A stretch of 64,000 nt of DNA from Eudromia elegans (GCA_003342815.1 PTEX01000055.1:1725708-1789707), one strand, 5' to 3'. Positions 27,043 through 37,800 are shown, numbered from the stretch's first letter. Numbers and translations are program-made. Notes: generated by a model from the sequence alone, not told the origin.

Positions 27043-27049
27043 CTATCAT
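27043..27049 (-). CDS. PRKN: Parkin E3 ubiquitin ligase, first coding exon (7 bases)
   Basis: Parkin is a RING-between-RING E3 ubiquitin ligase that is activated by PINK1 on damaged mitochondria and marks outer-membrane proteins for mitophagy. Read on the minus strand, a run of GCC triplets leads into ATG ATA G and then GTGAGTG, so the exon supplies Met, Ile and one base of codon 3 before a consensus donor. Vertebrate PRKN has exactly this architecture: exon 1 contributes seven coding bases (the human splice mutation c.7+1G>T names this junction) and the protein begins Met-Ile-Val. Seven bases alone would prove nothing. The call rests on the matching junction, the strong start context (G at -3), the position in a CpG island, and PACRG lying head-to-head 381 bp away, as in mammals. 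No downstream parkin exon is in the window, so the intactness of the gene cannot be judged. Confidence 0.9.
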
Positions 27050-27058
27050 GGCGGCGGC

Positions 27059-27068
27059 GGGCGGGGCC
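27059..27068 (+). promoter_or_regulatory. GC box (Sp/KLF-type)
   Basis: GGGCGGGGCC is a consensus Sp1/KLF binding site just upstream of the parkin start codon. It probably lies in or next to the PRKN 5' leader. Such sites are common in CpG islands, so specificity is modest. Confidence 0.55.
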
Positions 27069-27070
27069 GG

Positions 27071-27082
27071 CGCGCGTGCGCG
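27071..27082. promoter_or_regulatory. NRF1-type site in the shared promoter
   Basis: CGCGCGTGCGCG fits the NRF1 consensus (C/T)GCGC(A/G)TGCGC(A/G) at every position. NRF1 (nuclear respiratory factor 1) binds palindromic sites of this form in CpG-island promoters of many mitochondrial genes. The site is 22 bp upstream of the parkin ATG. In a CG-saturated region such a match can arise more easily than elsewhere, so occupancy is an inference. Confidence 0.6.
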
Positions 27083-27083
27083 C

Positions 27084-27108
27084 GGCGGGGCGCGCTGGGA
27101 CGCGTAGT
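27084..27108 (-). promoter_or_regulatory. ZNF143/THAP11-like ACTACA-TCCCAG motif
   Basis: Read on the minus strand the site begins ACTAC, then three bases, TCCCAG, three bases, GC, three bases, GC. This spacing matches the long ZNF143 (SBS) motif ACTACAAYTCCCAGMATGCMYYGCG, with deviations mainly in the two AT-type triplets, which are replaced by CG-rich ones. ZNF143 and THAP11 occupy such sites in CpG-island promoters, often bidirectional ones. The ACTAC and TCCCAG blocks are both exact. Confidence 0.6.
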
Positions 27109-27135
27109 TCCCGCGCGGCGGAGCGGCGTTGACGC

Positions 27136-27148
27136 GTTGCCTAGCGAC
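27136..27148 (+). promoter_or_regulatory. RFX X-box
   Basis: GTTGCCTAGCGAC is an imperfect palindrome matching the RFX X-box (GTTGCC, two-base spacer, GGCAAC-type half-site). The left half-site is perfect; the right has G in place of one A. RFX2/RFX3 drive ciliary genes through X-boxes placed close to the start site, and PACRG is an axonemal protein. The site lies 283 bp upstream of the PACRG ATG. Confidence 0.7.
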
Positions 27149-27209
27149 GGGCGCGAGCGCGGGACGCGGCCCCAGGCGAGGCCGCAGGGCCCCCGCGGGT
27201 GGCGCCGGG

Positions 27210-27388
27210 GTGAGGCCGGGCGGGCGGCGGCGGCGGCTCCGGCCGGGGCGGCGGGAGGGACGAGCCCGGGGCTGTAGAGAGGGGAGCGGGTGCGGAGGGG
27301 GCGCGGGGTGGCGTGTCTGGGGCACGGAGTGGGTGGCGGTCAGCGGCAGAGACGGTTTCTAACCGCCGGCGTTGGGCTTCTTTTGCAG
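27210..27388 (+). other. PACRG: Candidate short intron in the PACRG 5' leader
   Basis: A good donor (GGGGTGAGG, GT at 27210-27211) and a good acceptor (a CTTCTTTTGCAG ending at 27388, preceded by T-rich sequence unusual for this island) define a 179-bp GC-rich intron. It would separate a noncoding first exon, starting somewhere after the X-box, from the exon carrying ATG 27431. The alternative is an unspliced leader. There the upstream frame is open back to a stop at 27275 but has no AUG, so the protein start is the same either way. Support is from splice signals only. Confidence 0.45.
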
Positions 27389-27430
27389 TCTGTGCTTGGG
27401 CGCTCGTCCCTGGCGGGCGCTGCTGGGGAG

Positions 27431-27577
27431 ATGGTAGTGGAGAAGGCGGGGGCGAGCCCCCCAAAGGCCGTAGGTGACAGGCGGCCCCAGCAGCAGGAGC
27501 CGCTGGGGCACGTGAAGAAAAGCAAGCAGCAGGTCAGCGACGGATTCACCGTCAAAGCCATGATGAAAAACACCGTG
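27431..27577 (+). CDS. PACRG: Parkin co-regulated gene protein, first coding exon (49 codons)
   Basis: PACRG is a microtubule-associated protein of motile cilia and sperm flagella. It sits with FAP20/CFAP20 at the inner junction between the A and B tubules of axonemal doublets. The exon encodes 49 residues starting MVVEKAGASPPKA. Residues 1-34 are a Gln/Lys/Pro-rich, poorly conserved tail, and residues 35-49 (VSDGFTVKAMMKNTV) match the conserved segment recalled from human PACRG (VSEGFTVKAMMKNSV), where the next residues are VRGPP. The exon ends after a complete GTG codon (phase 0) at a GTACGT donor (27578). ATG 27431 is the first AUG on this strand after the PRKN start region, has G at -3 and +4, and is preceded in frame by a stop at 27275. 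The armadillo-like core of PACRG would be in later exons outside the window. Expression is expected in ciliated tissue and testis, and the X-box upstream supports that. Confidence 0.93.
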
Positions 27578-28020
27578 GTACGTCCGCTGGTAGCGCACGC
27601 TCGCCGGTAACCCATAACCCGTTTCCTCTCACGTGCCTGGGGAGCGTAGCAAGCCCCAACCCGGGACAGAGCCTGGCAGGAAGGTGTGTGGGTTGCCAGG
27701 CGTTCACTGGGGCAGGTGCTGAAATAGCCTTGAGACTTCACAGAAGTGTTGTCGTAAGGCAACGGCCCGAGCCCGGGGAGATGTTGGTGCCTCCGAGGGC
27801 ATTGCGTTAGTGCTGCCGCATTTCTATGTTGTTTTCTGTTGGCAGTGCACATTGTATTGCCCTGCTAGTCAATACAGCACACAGAATTATTTACAATGCA
27901 GACTTATGTATAACTCAGAACTACACACAAGGCTGAGCACCTCATGTTTAGCAAACTCCTGCCACACAATGCTGTGGTCTTGTGTGGGAACACGGTCATT
28001 ACTGATGCTTTATAAATCAC

Positions 28021-28062
28021 ATATATATTATATATATATAGTTATATATAGAGAGAGAGAGC
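28021..28062. repeat. Compound (TA)n-(GA)n microsatellite
   Basis: AT dinucleotides with small interruptions run directly into (GA)5. It lies 0.44 kb after the PACRG donor and is likely polymorphic. Confidence 0.85.
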
Positions 28063-29129
28063 TATTTGGTGTGAATGTCACTCTGAGTGGTAAGGCGTCT
28101 GGAAAACACATTCCATCTTTAAAATAAGCTTGAAAAATATTAAAGGGTTTCAGTCCGTAGAGTACTCAAATTGAAACAAATACTGATTTGAATCAAATTT
28201 GTTAATCTAGCAACTTCCCTTTCATAAGTTGACTGAGCTTAATGATTTTAGAAGTATGCAAGTAAAAATACTAAGACTAGACACTTCAGTATTATTCTAT
28301 ATTGGTTTATTTGACTGCTTCTATTAGATATTAGGAATAAAAAACACAATAGTGAAGAAAGCACATGTATAACCTAAACATAGACAAGCTATTATGAACA
28401 AATACCTGTAGCTAAATTCCTAGATAGGTTATTGTTTATTTGTTTACTTTGGGGTACAATTCAAGTTGTGAGGAAAGTCTCATTTTCTCAGGGTTTTTAT
28501 TGTATATATTCTTCTGATAACAGATATGAAATACATAATTTCCTCTGCTTTACTTATTGCAGTCTCTTTGAGCCTGTTGTCTGTTAAAATTTAAAAAAAA
28601 AGTCTATTAAAAAGTCCATTTTTTGAACAATCTTCAAATTGAAAAAGAGTCATATAAGTCAACATCTTTTTCATTGTTAATAAAATTAAAGCATGCTTAA
28701 CCTTAGTAGAAAGACTGTAAAGCAAAACCAGAGTTTTACTTTAAATGCCATCTGCTTACTTTGTGTTTAATTCTAGAGATATGTGGCATAAACTGTAATA
28801 CTTTGGCAAGTTTAAGGATTAATTTTTAAAAACATTTCCTCTTCTGCCCACAAAATTTCAGTTTATAGGGATACTTGCTCATGTATTGATAAGTAAAAGT
28901 TACTTGATTTGGCCTAGAAGAATCAGTAGAGTTTCAGCAGGGTTTGAAGAAGGCTTCAAAAAAAAAAAACAACCTTAATGTTAATGAGAATTTAAGTGTT
29001 CTTTGGAATAATTACAGTTTTAACTTATGACTGTGACTCTAGCTTTCTAAACACTAGCAGAATGTTAAGCTACCTGATACTCTAAAATCAGCAGAGTGGC
29101 AGTTAAAGCTCTAGTGCCTTTGACTGTCA

Positions 29130-29430
29130 CTAGAGCAGGTCACTCGTGGGCCCCCCAGCTGAGCTGCCAGCTCCGCAAGCTCAGGTTCCCTGAGCCCTTT
29201 GGGCAGCCTCTTCCTGGGCTGCCCTCCCTGCCTATCCCAGCATGAGTCATCAGGGGCCTAATGAAGGTCCAACCCTTTCCACAGAGCCTGTTTCTAACTG
29301 CTTGCTTAGGAGACACTGAAGCAGTTGGAGATCCTGGAAGACTTACTGCCTGGCATGGTTCTTGCAAAAGCTCCAAATGAGGACAGGAAGCCACAGGAAT
29401 TATTATCCTGGGGTCAATGCTCAAAATGTT
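29130..29430. other. GC-richer block, unidentified
   Basis: About 300 bp with raised GC in otherwise AT-rich PACRG intron sequence. A 94-codon minus-strand frame crosses it, without a recognisable domain. No clear similarity to the CR1 3' region was seen. It could be another old repeat or a regulatory element. Confidence 0.3.
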
Positions 29431-29486
29431 AGGGTAGATTTAGGAATAACATCTCACTGCTAGTCTGTGTCTATGCAGAAGATGGA

Positions 29487-29504
29487 TTTTTTTTTTTTTT
29501 TTTT
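29487..29504 (+). repeat. T18 homopolymer
   Basis: An uninterrupted T run in PACRG intron DNA, immediately after the GC-richer block. Confidence 0.85.
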
Positions 29505-32500
29505 GTGTCTTCTCCAGCAGCTTATGAAATGGAGCTTCAGAGTTATTATGTACTCACTTCTCAAAGTTTGAAATCACAGATGAATTTCTCACAGAAGGCT
29601 TAGGAATTGATTGGAGGGTTAAAGGCAGAGCAGACTAATATAGTCAAGGCACAATAATTCTTTATGTCAACAGCATGCCAAGGAACAGTGTTGTCAGCAA
29701 CAAGTTTAGCATCTTCAGGTGAAACAACTAATTATGATTTTGGTGCAAGTATACAGTGAGGCTTAAACTGTTAGCATAGTTACCATTCTAACAAGTCTAA
29801 CAAGTTACTATTATGCATATGGAGTTGTAAATATTGTAGCAAAGATTCCTGAATTCTTTGATAGTGCTTTTGCAAGGACTGACTTTACAAGTAATTTTTC
29901 ATAAAGTCAATAAAGGATAATGTTGCCTTCCCAAGTCCAACTTTGCAGCCAGTAACCAGCTGCTAATCATTACAGAAAGATAGGCTTGTGGCCACTCTGG
30001 TAGAATATTCAGGTGTTTCCTCAGCTTTGGCATGTTTTATCTAAAAATTACTGATTTAAATACATTACTCAGTAAAGATTCACCAAGAATATAATTCCTG
30101 AATTGAAGAAAGTGCTTTTTTAATATATAATTTCCTTTAAAAATGAAAATGTATATAGCAGTTCAGGTTTAGAACTAGATGCAGTAAAACTCTTCTACAC
30201 TAACAAGATAGGTGCAATACATTTACATTTTAATGGTTTAGTCTTCCAAGTGGAACCAGCAATGCCATGTTAGGTGCTTTGACTTTGCATATAATCCATG
30301 GATAGAAATAGGAATAAAACTAAACACTTTCATGCATAGTAGCAAGTAAAAAAATGTTTGTATGTGAATCTGGGTTCCAGGAGATACCTCTGTTCATTTC
30401 TGAATCTCTCCAAGGAGTTATTCTTCCCTAGAACTAAGCAAAGCTTGTTTTTTGCCTTCTGCTTCTCTGCATGAAAGAATAAATATTAGTGCCACACTCT
30501 TCTGTAATAATCTAGTTGTAAAAGCACTTTAGAAGATGGAGGTTTTCTTTTCCTGTTAAGAGGGAAAGGTTGGTAGAGATTTCAGAACTTACTCTCCCAC
30601 CTTTTAGAAGTGTTTCGCAACTAGCAAGCTATGGAATAGCTGAAGTAGAAGAGATGGTGTAGGAAACAGTCTCCATCTGTCCTGTCGCAGTTCAGTTACT
30701 GAGCTAACAAAAAATAAAGATTCATAGGCCTAAAACCAGGTAATGTAGGAAAGTCAGTAGCCAACGTAATGTTGTGAATGTATCATTCCATGCAGAGGCC
30801 TGGGAGCTTTGTTTTCGGAAGTTTAAGTCTACTGTTTTGGGCTAGGATGGATCTGGTGTTTTCAGAGTTGAATTGGAGCTTAAGACATCGTCTCTCATGA
30901 ATACTGAGCCAATAAAGCTACAAATTCGTCTTCTTGTTTCTGTTTCTTTTCATGAACCTTGAATGCTTCACTGCGTAGAAAAAGGACTTCACCAGGAAGG
31001 GCAGAGTTTATGTTTCCTCCTCCTGTAGCACTGTTGCTGTGTGTGCTGCATCTGCTTCTGCACCATGCAGCTGTTTGCCTCTGGCCATGGTACTGAATTC
31101 AGATCTTCCTGGCCTCGTGTGAAACCAGCAAACTTTATTTAGAAAATTTCACTATTCCATCTGTGCAGCATGAAAGGAGTGAGAAACTGTCGTTAGTCGT
31201 GACCAAGACATAAAGTGTGAATGTTTCCTAGATGAATTTACAAAGGGAATGATACTAAATTTTTTTTGGTTCCTGGATCACAAATACCAAAGCAGAACTA
31301 TTCAACCTGGGAAAACTTTAGATATGTGCAGGAGCACAGCTCCCATCTCCTAAAAGAGGTATAATTGCTTTAAAGTAAACAAAGGCTAGTTTGGGATTAC
31401 CATCCAAATGAGGTTTAATCCTCATTTACAGCCTGGCCTGGATTGAGATCTCCGTCTTTGATGTTGAAATTCCTCTTTCACACAATAATCTCATTACTGT
31501 GTGTTGTGAAGGACTTCTTTACGCTAGATAATAACTCATTGCAAAAGTTGCATTTCAGCCACAGAGTTCATGTGATTCATTTATTTGAGATTTGATATCC
31601 TATTCACATTCCTTCATACTATGCAACTAGAACTCTGTTATTTGCCTTATAGGAGTAACAGTGTGTAATCATTGTTTTTAAGGCTATAGGAAAGTGACTT
31701 TTACAAAAACAGGTTTTACCTTTTTATTAGAATAGCTAAATTTAATCTGAAGAAAAGGGGCAAGCAGATGTGAAGGTAAAGGCACACTTTGATAAGTGTT
31801 TATTGGGAAGTAATCTGTCCATTTTGCTCCAGAGTGCAGTCCTCTCCATCTCCTGTTTAGACTTTTTATTGCACACAAACCCCTTCTTGTGTGCTTGTAC
31901 ACACTTTCACTATGTCAGCAAACACTGAACTGAGCCTGCTGAACAGTGCACACAGGTGTTTCACCTATCTCAGGGCCTAAGTGCAGACTTAGGGGTGCAG
32001 GCAAGTAAAGCCCCTGCTCTCACAAGGCTCCTCTGCCCCTCACTGCTCCCTGCCTGTCTGTGTGTCTCTGCCTTCCCTGCTGATTCTACACTGTGTGTGT
32101 GTGTCTTGTAGTTGAACAGAAGGTTGGATCAGCTCTCATGATCGCTGAAGTCAACAGAAGTGTTTTGTGAGGGCAGGCTGGATGGATGTGGAAGCCTCCC
32201 TGCAGCAGCGTTGCCATCTTCATTCAGTTACGCCTGTTGTGCAAGCAAGTTCTGATAGAGTAGTTCGATGAACACTTAAGGCAACATAAACTTGCAGTGC
32301 AATTGAAAGGTTTTATTCTTCACCCCTAGACATTTGTTCTTCCTCTGAGCTATATAAACTCTGTGGGGCCATGCAGTGAACTAGGCTGGGATCCTGGTTA
32401 AACCTAAATTAAAAGCAACACAGCATTTTGTTTCACAGCAGTGCTACTCTACATATAGTTCTGTAACAGCATAAGCTACGAACCGCTGTGGCTGCTGAAG

Positions 32501-34594
32501 TCCTGCCTGCTTCTGCTTCTCCTCCTTCGTGCTAATGCTTAGTCAGGCAACTGACCTAATGAGCCACCATTACATCCAAACATGAAAAGTTTTGTCTCAG
32601 AGAGGTTTTCTTTTATGTATCTTTCCAAATTCCTGCTCATTTTTACTGTAATGTCCATATTGGTAGTGTAATGCAAAGGTAGACTATACAGGGAAAATAG
32701 TACTTAGTATAAGAGTTCTTCCAAGAGCCTGTATTTCATGTTGTGTTTTTCAGTTATAGTTTTTATGATTTAATCATACTACTCTTGATATTTTAAAAGA
32801 TTTTTAAAATTGTCCTTAATTTTTGCAAACGTGGAGGATGGTTGATATTTTTCATAGCTCCAGTGAAAAGAATTAATAATTGCAAATATGAAGAAATTAT
32901 TGTTGTTTAATTTATAAAAATCTCTTAATCTACTTGAATCTCCAGTATATCCTGTTTCTATCTTTTTTCTTTTAATAATTTCATCATATGACTGAAAATG
33001 GAGAACAAGCAGACTATCAATTAGAATCAATTTTATGTTTTTGGTTGACATTTCTTATTGTCTTAAATCACTTAATTTTTTGTTCACAATATGTTACATA
33101 AGAGAAGACTTTGAAACATTTGAAATTCTATCTTCTATCTTAAATAGAAGAGGTAAATCTAAATGTATTTTAAAATATAATGGCAGTGATGTTTCAAGAC
33201 TCTTCTGCTAATCATATTTTTATGACCTAATGAATAGACTACGTTCACTGACTATTTTAAATATGAATTGCAAGGACAGTTGTCAAATGCAATTGTGGCA
33301 TTGAAATAAAACTGTATTAAGCTGCATACTTAGAAGTACTATAAAAGAGCAAATGACAGGTTAAATTCTTGTATGTATCTGAGATAAAAACTCTTACATG
33401 TTTAGAGACTGATCATACAAATTGAAGTCCAAGAATTGTGTGCGTATATGAGGATCTTAATCTCATGTTTCACTGAGTGAAGCAGACACTTAGGTTCCAA
33501 ATACTTAGCTCCAGGTGCAGGAATTCATAACAAAGTATTCAGAACAAAAATACCTGGCATTAGCGCATCTAGCCTTGCCAGTAGAACCATTTCCTAAGAA
33601 TGTGTATACATATTCTTTCTTTCTGAAAGCTGATGAACTTGGCACCTTGAGGAAACTGAGGCTCATTTCTGTTCTCTCACCTCAAAGAGTCTTGGATTGT
33701 TTGTACCATGCTGATGCTTCGAAAGAATGAATGAAATGGTGAACTCTATAAAATCACAGTCTGAAACTGTGAGTCTGAGCCCTGACCTCTGGATCTTGAT
33801 TGGATGTTTAGTTGCTAAGGATTTAGGCATGATGATGTTTCTCGCAGTCAAATCTAAAAATCATGACTTTTAGAACAATCCTGTGTGTGCCCAATTTCCA
33901 TGTGCCTAGAAATGGCTGTGGTCTTTAGGTCCTGCTGGAGTCCTAAAATTAGGTTAGTTTGACACAGTCTTCAGAATGAATCAAATACCACTTGAATTGT
34001 CATCACATGTCCACACTTTTATATGGCCTTTAATCAGAGATGCTAAAAAATACTCCTACATTTAAAGATAATTGTGTGCTTGATTCCATTGCTGGATTAT
34101 ATGAGAATGTTCAGCACCTTGTAAAATCACCTCAGAATAAAATTTCCTATTCAGGTGGAATATTGACTTGAATGAAAGTAAAAGAATAATCTATGGCGGC
34201 GGGGGGGGTGCAGCACAACATGTATTGGCATGAAAGCTCTTGAAGGGAGAGAGATATAGCTGAAAAGAAGTGGCTAGGGTGACACCAGAGCAGCGAAACA
34301 ATAGTGAATATTGGCTGGGGAAGGAGATGGCAGCACAGAGATTCTGTGAAGCAAAATAAAGATGGTTTAAGAGGCAGTGTTTGCCTGCCACAGGCAGACA
34401 CTGAAGCTGGATTCTGTGTGCATGAGGCAGCTGGAGCACGTTCTACATGAGGTCTCACTGAGTGCATCGAGTATGTTCAGCCTGAAGGTGGTAAAATTTC
34501 CAAGCCTCTATCAGGGAGAAAAAGCCACAGTGGTACATAGTGAGAGGGCAAAAGAAAACAGGCATAAATCAGAGTGTGAGGTTCAGGGCATGAG

Positions 34595-34806
34595 GGAAAG
34601 AAGGACTCCAAAGGACTATGAGGATACTGAAGCACTGGAACAGGTTGAGAAAAGAAGCTGTCCAGTCTCTACCCTTGAAGGTTTGCAAGACCCAGCTGGA
34701 AAAGCCCTGACTGACTTGGTCAGATCTTATTGCTGACTCTGCTTTAAGCAGGAGGTTGGCCTAGAGCCTTCCTGAGGTCCCTTCAACCTGAATTTTACTA
34801 TGATCC
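34595..34806 (+). mobile_element. CR1 LINE 3' end fragment
   Basis: The landmarks of a CR1 3' terminus occur in order: GCACTGGAACAGGTTGAG, TACCCTTGAAGGTTTGCAAG, the CTGGAAAAGCCCTGACTGAC segment, AGCAGGAGGTTGGCCTAGAG, and CCTGAGGTCCCTTCAACCTG. It ends near TATGATCC, the typical short terminal repeat unit. It is about 210 bp, 5' truncated as CR1 copies usually are, and moderately diverged, with no coding capacity. Confidence 0.87.
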
Positions 34807-37800
34807 TACCTCTTCTTTGCATAAGAAGCTGGTTTATGGCCACTCTATGGCTCAACTACTACTAAAATCAGACAGATTAGTGATGATGAAGTGACTTTTA
34901 AACTGGGTAGGAGAATGAAAGATAAATGAAATTTGAGAATTTTCACTTTAAGAGGTTTATTACCTTTCTGAAGATATCCACCAGGAAGGGGGAGACCACA
35001 TACCACAACCAAGAATATACTTTAAATTTCAGTCAGTCTCCCTTTTCACCCACAAAGCAGCTGTGTAATACCACGTTGCTCTGTTTGTAATAGTCAGCTG
35101 CAGCATAAATCTAAGGTTGACTATTATAACTAGAACAATATGAATAGGCCTGTAGCAGAGTTCAGGTAGCAGCAGGAGGGATTTATCTGCTAAGATCCCA
35201 AGCACAACTGATTCTCTTTTCACAGTCTGCTCCAACAGCTACTGCTGCCAAATACAAATGCTGTGAGGATTAGAGGCAGCAGGCAGTATCTGTAGCTGTC
35301 AACCTCTGGATGTTGTCCCTTGTCTCACAGTCTCCTCCTGTCACTAGTTTAAGTGGCTCTAAGTGGGTGAAGATGGATGGAGAAACCTCACAGCATCTTT
35401 CCAGCTCCAGCTGGAGAAAGCAGGGAGAACATCGGGGAAAGAAGACCTGAATGTTCCTTCCCAAAGTGCGGATGTACAAATCCCTTATGGGTGAGCACTA
35501 ACCCTGGGTGATTTTTGCTATGATTATAATTGTGTTCTCAGAACTTCTTTGTCAGGGAGATGAAGCCAGTCACTTGCTGCAAGCAGAAAGGGCCAGAATC
35601 TATAGCAGGGAATTGGAGGTTTTCTTCTTACATTTGATGCTTCCACTTAATGTATGTGTCTGGTCTACTATTACCCGAAGTGGTCAGTTAGAATTTGAGG
35701 AGAATTTTTCTTTTTCTTCATAGTATGATTTTGTAACCATTTTGAGATGCCAGTTCATGTACACAAAAGATAGTACAAAACCATGCCATTGATATGTTGC
35801 TGAAACTTGTATTCTTTTCTATATATATAAAAGAAAAAAAAAATCCTGTGAAAGGCTTAGTGATTCCTCCCAGCAATAGCCAATTCCTTGGTATATTTGA
35901 CATTCATGCAAGCAGTTTGCCACAGGTTTTCAATTTGACAGAGTAGTTATATAATGTTTTGCTGGAAAATTTACTGCTTTCTGACACTTGCCTTTCTTAG
36001 ATAAAATGCACATCGGATTCTTATCTTCTTGTACTTCGTCATGAGTGCAGCCCGTTGACACAATGCGGTGCTGCACAGAAATCCTGCTTCCTAATTACAC
36101 TCTGACTCTGTGGGCACGTTACAAATATGCCGCTTAACATAGCTGCAATTTCTCATCTGATGGGTTTAAGTAAAGAGATTGCACCCGAGAGCAATGCAAT
36201 TCTAGAGACAGAATAGAACTTTAATTGAAGAATCAAGGCCTTTTACCTGTCAGAAAGCGATTTCAATTAGATAATAAAAACTGCTCCTTATTAAGATAGT
36301 ACATACTAAGTTTAGCTTTTCTTACCCTTATGACGTTATCTGTGAATGCATATTTAACAGTTTGCATGTTTGCCTGTTCAAAAACAAGATCTACACTAAA
36401 AAAAGAAAAATTGCTCTGCATCCATGTTTCTGTAAAGTGTGATAGCAAGATCTTGGTAGCAAGAACAAATACAGATTTATTTCCACCTTAATAGTGGACA
36501 GATATGAATAGCACATAGGACTTCACTGAAAGTTAGTATCATTAGCCTGTTTAAGATCATACTAGCTCAGTGTTTTTTGGTTTTTTGTTTTTTTTTGGTT
36601 TTTTTTTAATGGTAGGTATTTTATCTCTCATCCAAAGGAATATATACTGCAGAGGATACTGCAAGCCCTGCATGATTATTGACAGGGTAAAATATATTAT
36701 AAAATACACTGTTGATATGAGTGTATGACAAAAATTCTTGAGTTCCTGAAAGATGCATGGCACACATTTGAGGTCCCATGTACAAAAACATACAGAGGAA
36801 GAATAGATCTTTAGACTTTTGTATAGATGCTTATTTCATTAGTGATGATCATATTACTTAGATTTTATATTGCTGGCCAGAAGTGCACAGTATTCTATAC
36901 CAAAGTGATATAAACACAAATCAAGGGATATGGTACCTTATTTTTCTCCTTGTCTGTCTTGTGTGCATAAGGTAGGCATTAGTTTCTCTAACAGCCAAAC
37001 ATTACATCTCATTATTATTACACAAAATGAAGAATTATTTGTGCATGACTTGAACTTACTTGCTTATTCTTGAAAATGTGTCTAGCTATTATCTTCTAAC
37101 ATAGCAATTTTAGCAGATCTTTCAGTCCTTCAATAATAATTTGGATGGGATTTCTTTTCTGTTATTATTTTGTGAAATTTATCTGATTAAGTTCCTGATT
37201 TGTGAAATGAAATATTATTTCATATGCATTTTTTAAATAAATCCTTTTATAATCATGTTTTAGAGGTATTCTAAAAAATCCATATACCTTGAAATAGTTT
37301 CCTTTTGTTGCAAGCTCAATTTGGATAGAACTGGGAGAGCTACATACCATGTCCTGAATTTCCAGGACTTCTGTTTTAAGACTAATCATTTGATTTAGAA
37401 AAAAATAATGGTCCATTTTAAAATCTGTAGAAAACATTCAATAGGCTCCTGCTTTTCTGACCTATTTCTGACCTATTGCTTTTCATTTAGCCAGACATTA
37501 GTGCTTTGCATCTACTGTTATCTGTTGCTCCACACTCACTTTTCTATGACTTCCTTTTCATTTCTTCAAATTAGTGATTTGCTCTTGCAATAATGTTCAA
37601 ATCTTGGGGTAGAGGGAAGTGTTTCATGTGACTTAGAAACCTTTTAGAAGATGTACTTATAAAGCTTCTACCTAGGTCTTATTAGAATACCCTAGATACT
37701 CATTCTTACTGCACAAAATCTCTAAGGAATGAGTTCATTACATTTTTAAATTGAAGCTTCGTAGGTAAGACTGAAGAATTATTTTCCAAAGAAGATGTAC

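Larger units (their letters stand above)
27050..27430. promoter_or_regulatory. Shared bidirectional promoter and 5' leaders of PRKN (-) and PACRG (+)
   Basis: The 381 bp between the two start codons must contain the promoter and 5' untranslated leaders of both genes. No TATA box is visible. Instead there are a GC box, a perfect NRF1-type palindrome, a ZNF143/THAP11-like motif and an RFX X-box, clustered between 27059 and 27148. In human, PRKN and PACRG are known to be driven from one bidirectional promoter with start sites about 200 bp apart. The same head-to-head order here implies conservation since the common amniote ancestor. Exact transcription start sites cannot be read from sequence. 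Confidence 0.9.
26840..27610. promoter_or_regulatory. CpG island spanning the PRKN/PACRG start sites
   Basis: GC content rises sharply from about 26840 and falls again near 27610, in flanks that are strongly AT-rich. CG dinucleotides are dense between about 27020 and 27430, with many CGCG runs, whereas they are scarce elsewhere. It is the only CpG island in the window and contains both start codons and both donor sites. Unmethylated CpG islands of this kind mark constitutive promoters. Boundaries are judged by eye. Confidence 0.93.

Noticed and set aside
26783..27325. 164-codon open frames on both strands over the CpG island
   Set aside because: Ala/Arg/Pro/Gly-rich readings of CG-rich DNA with few stops. 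They run through the PRKN exon 1 junction and the promoter motifs and contain no known domain.
27290..27430. 47-residue in-frame extension upstream of the PACRG start
   Set aside because: The frame begins at GTG, not ATG, just after an in-frame stop at 27275, and the stretch overlaps a likely leader intron. ATG 27431 is the first AUG and matches the known PACRG start.
27509..27514. CACGTG E-box as an N-Myc site controlling parkin
   Set aside because: It lies inside the PACRG coding exon and arises from a Gly-His-Val coding stretch. A regulatory role is possible but not supported over coincidence.
27340..27852. 170-codon minus-strand open frame opposite PACRG exon 1
   Set aside because: It is antisense to the PACRG coding exon and continues across the donor into the intron. 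The openness comes from the GC-rich exon, not from a gene.
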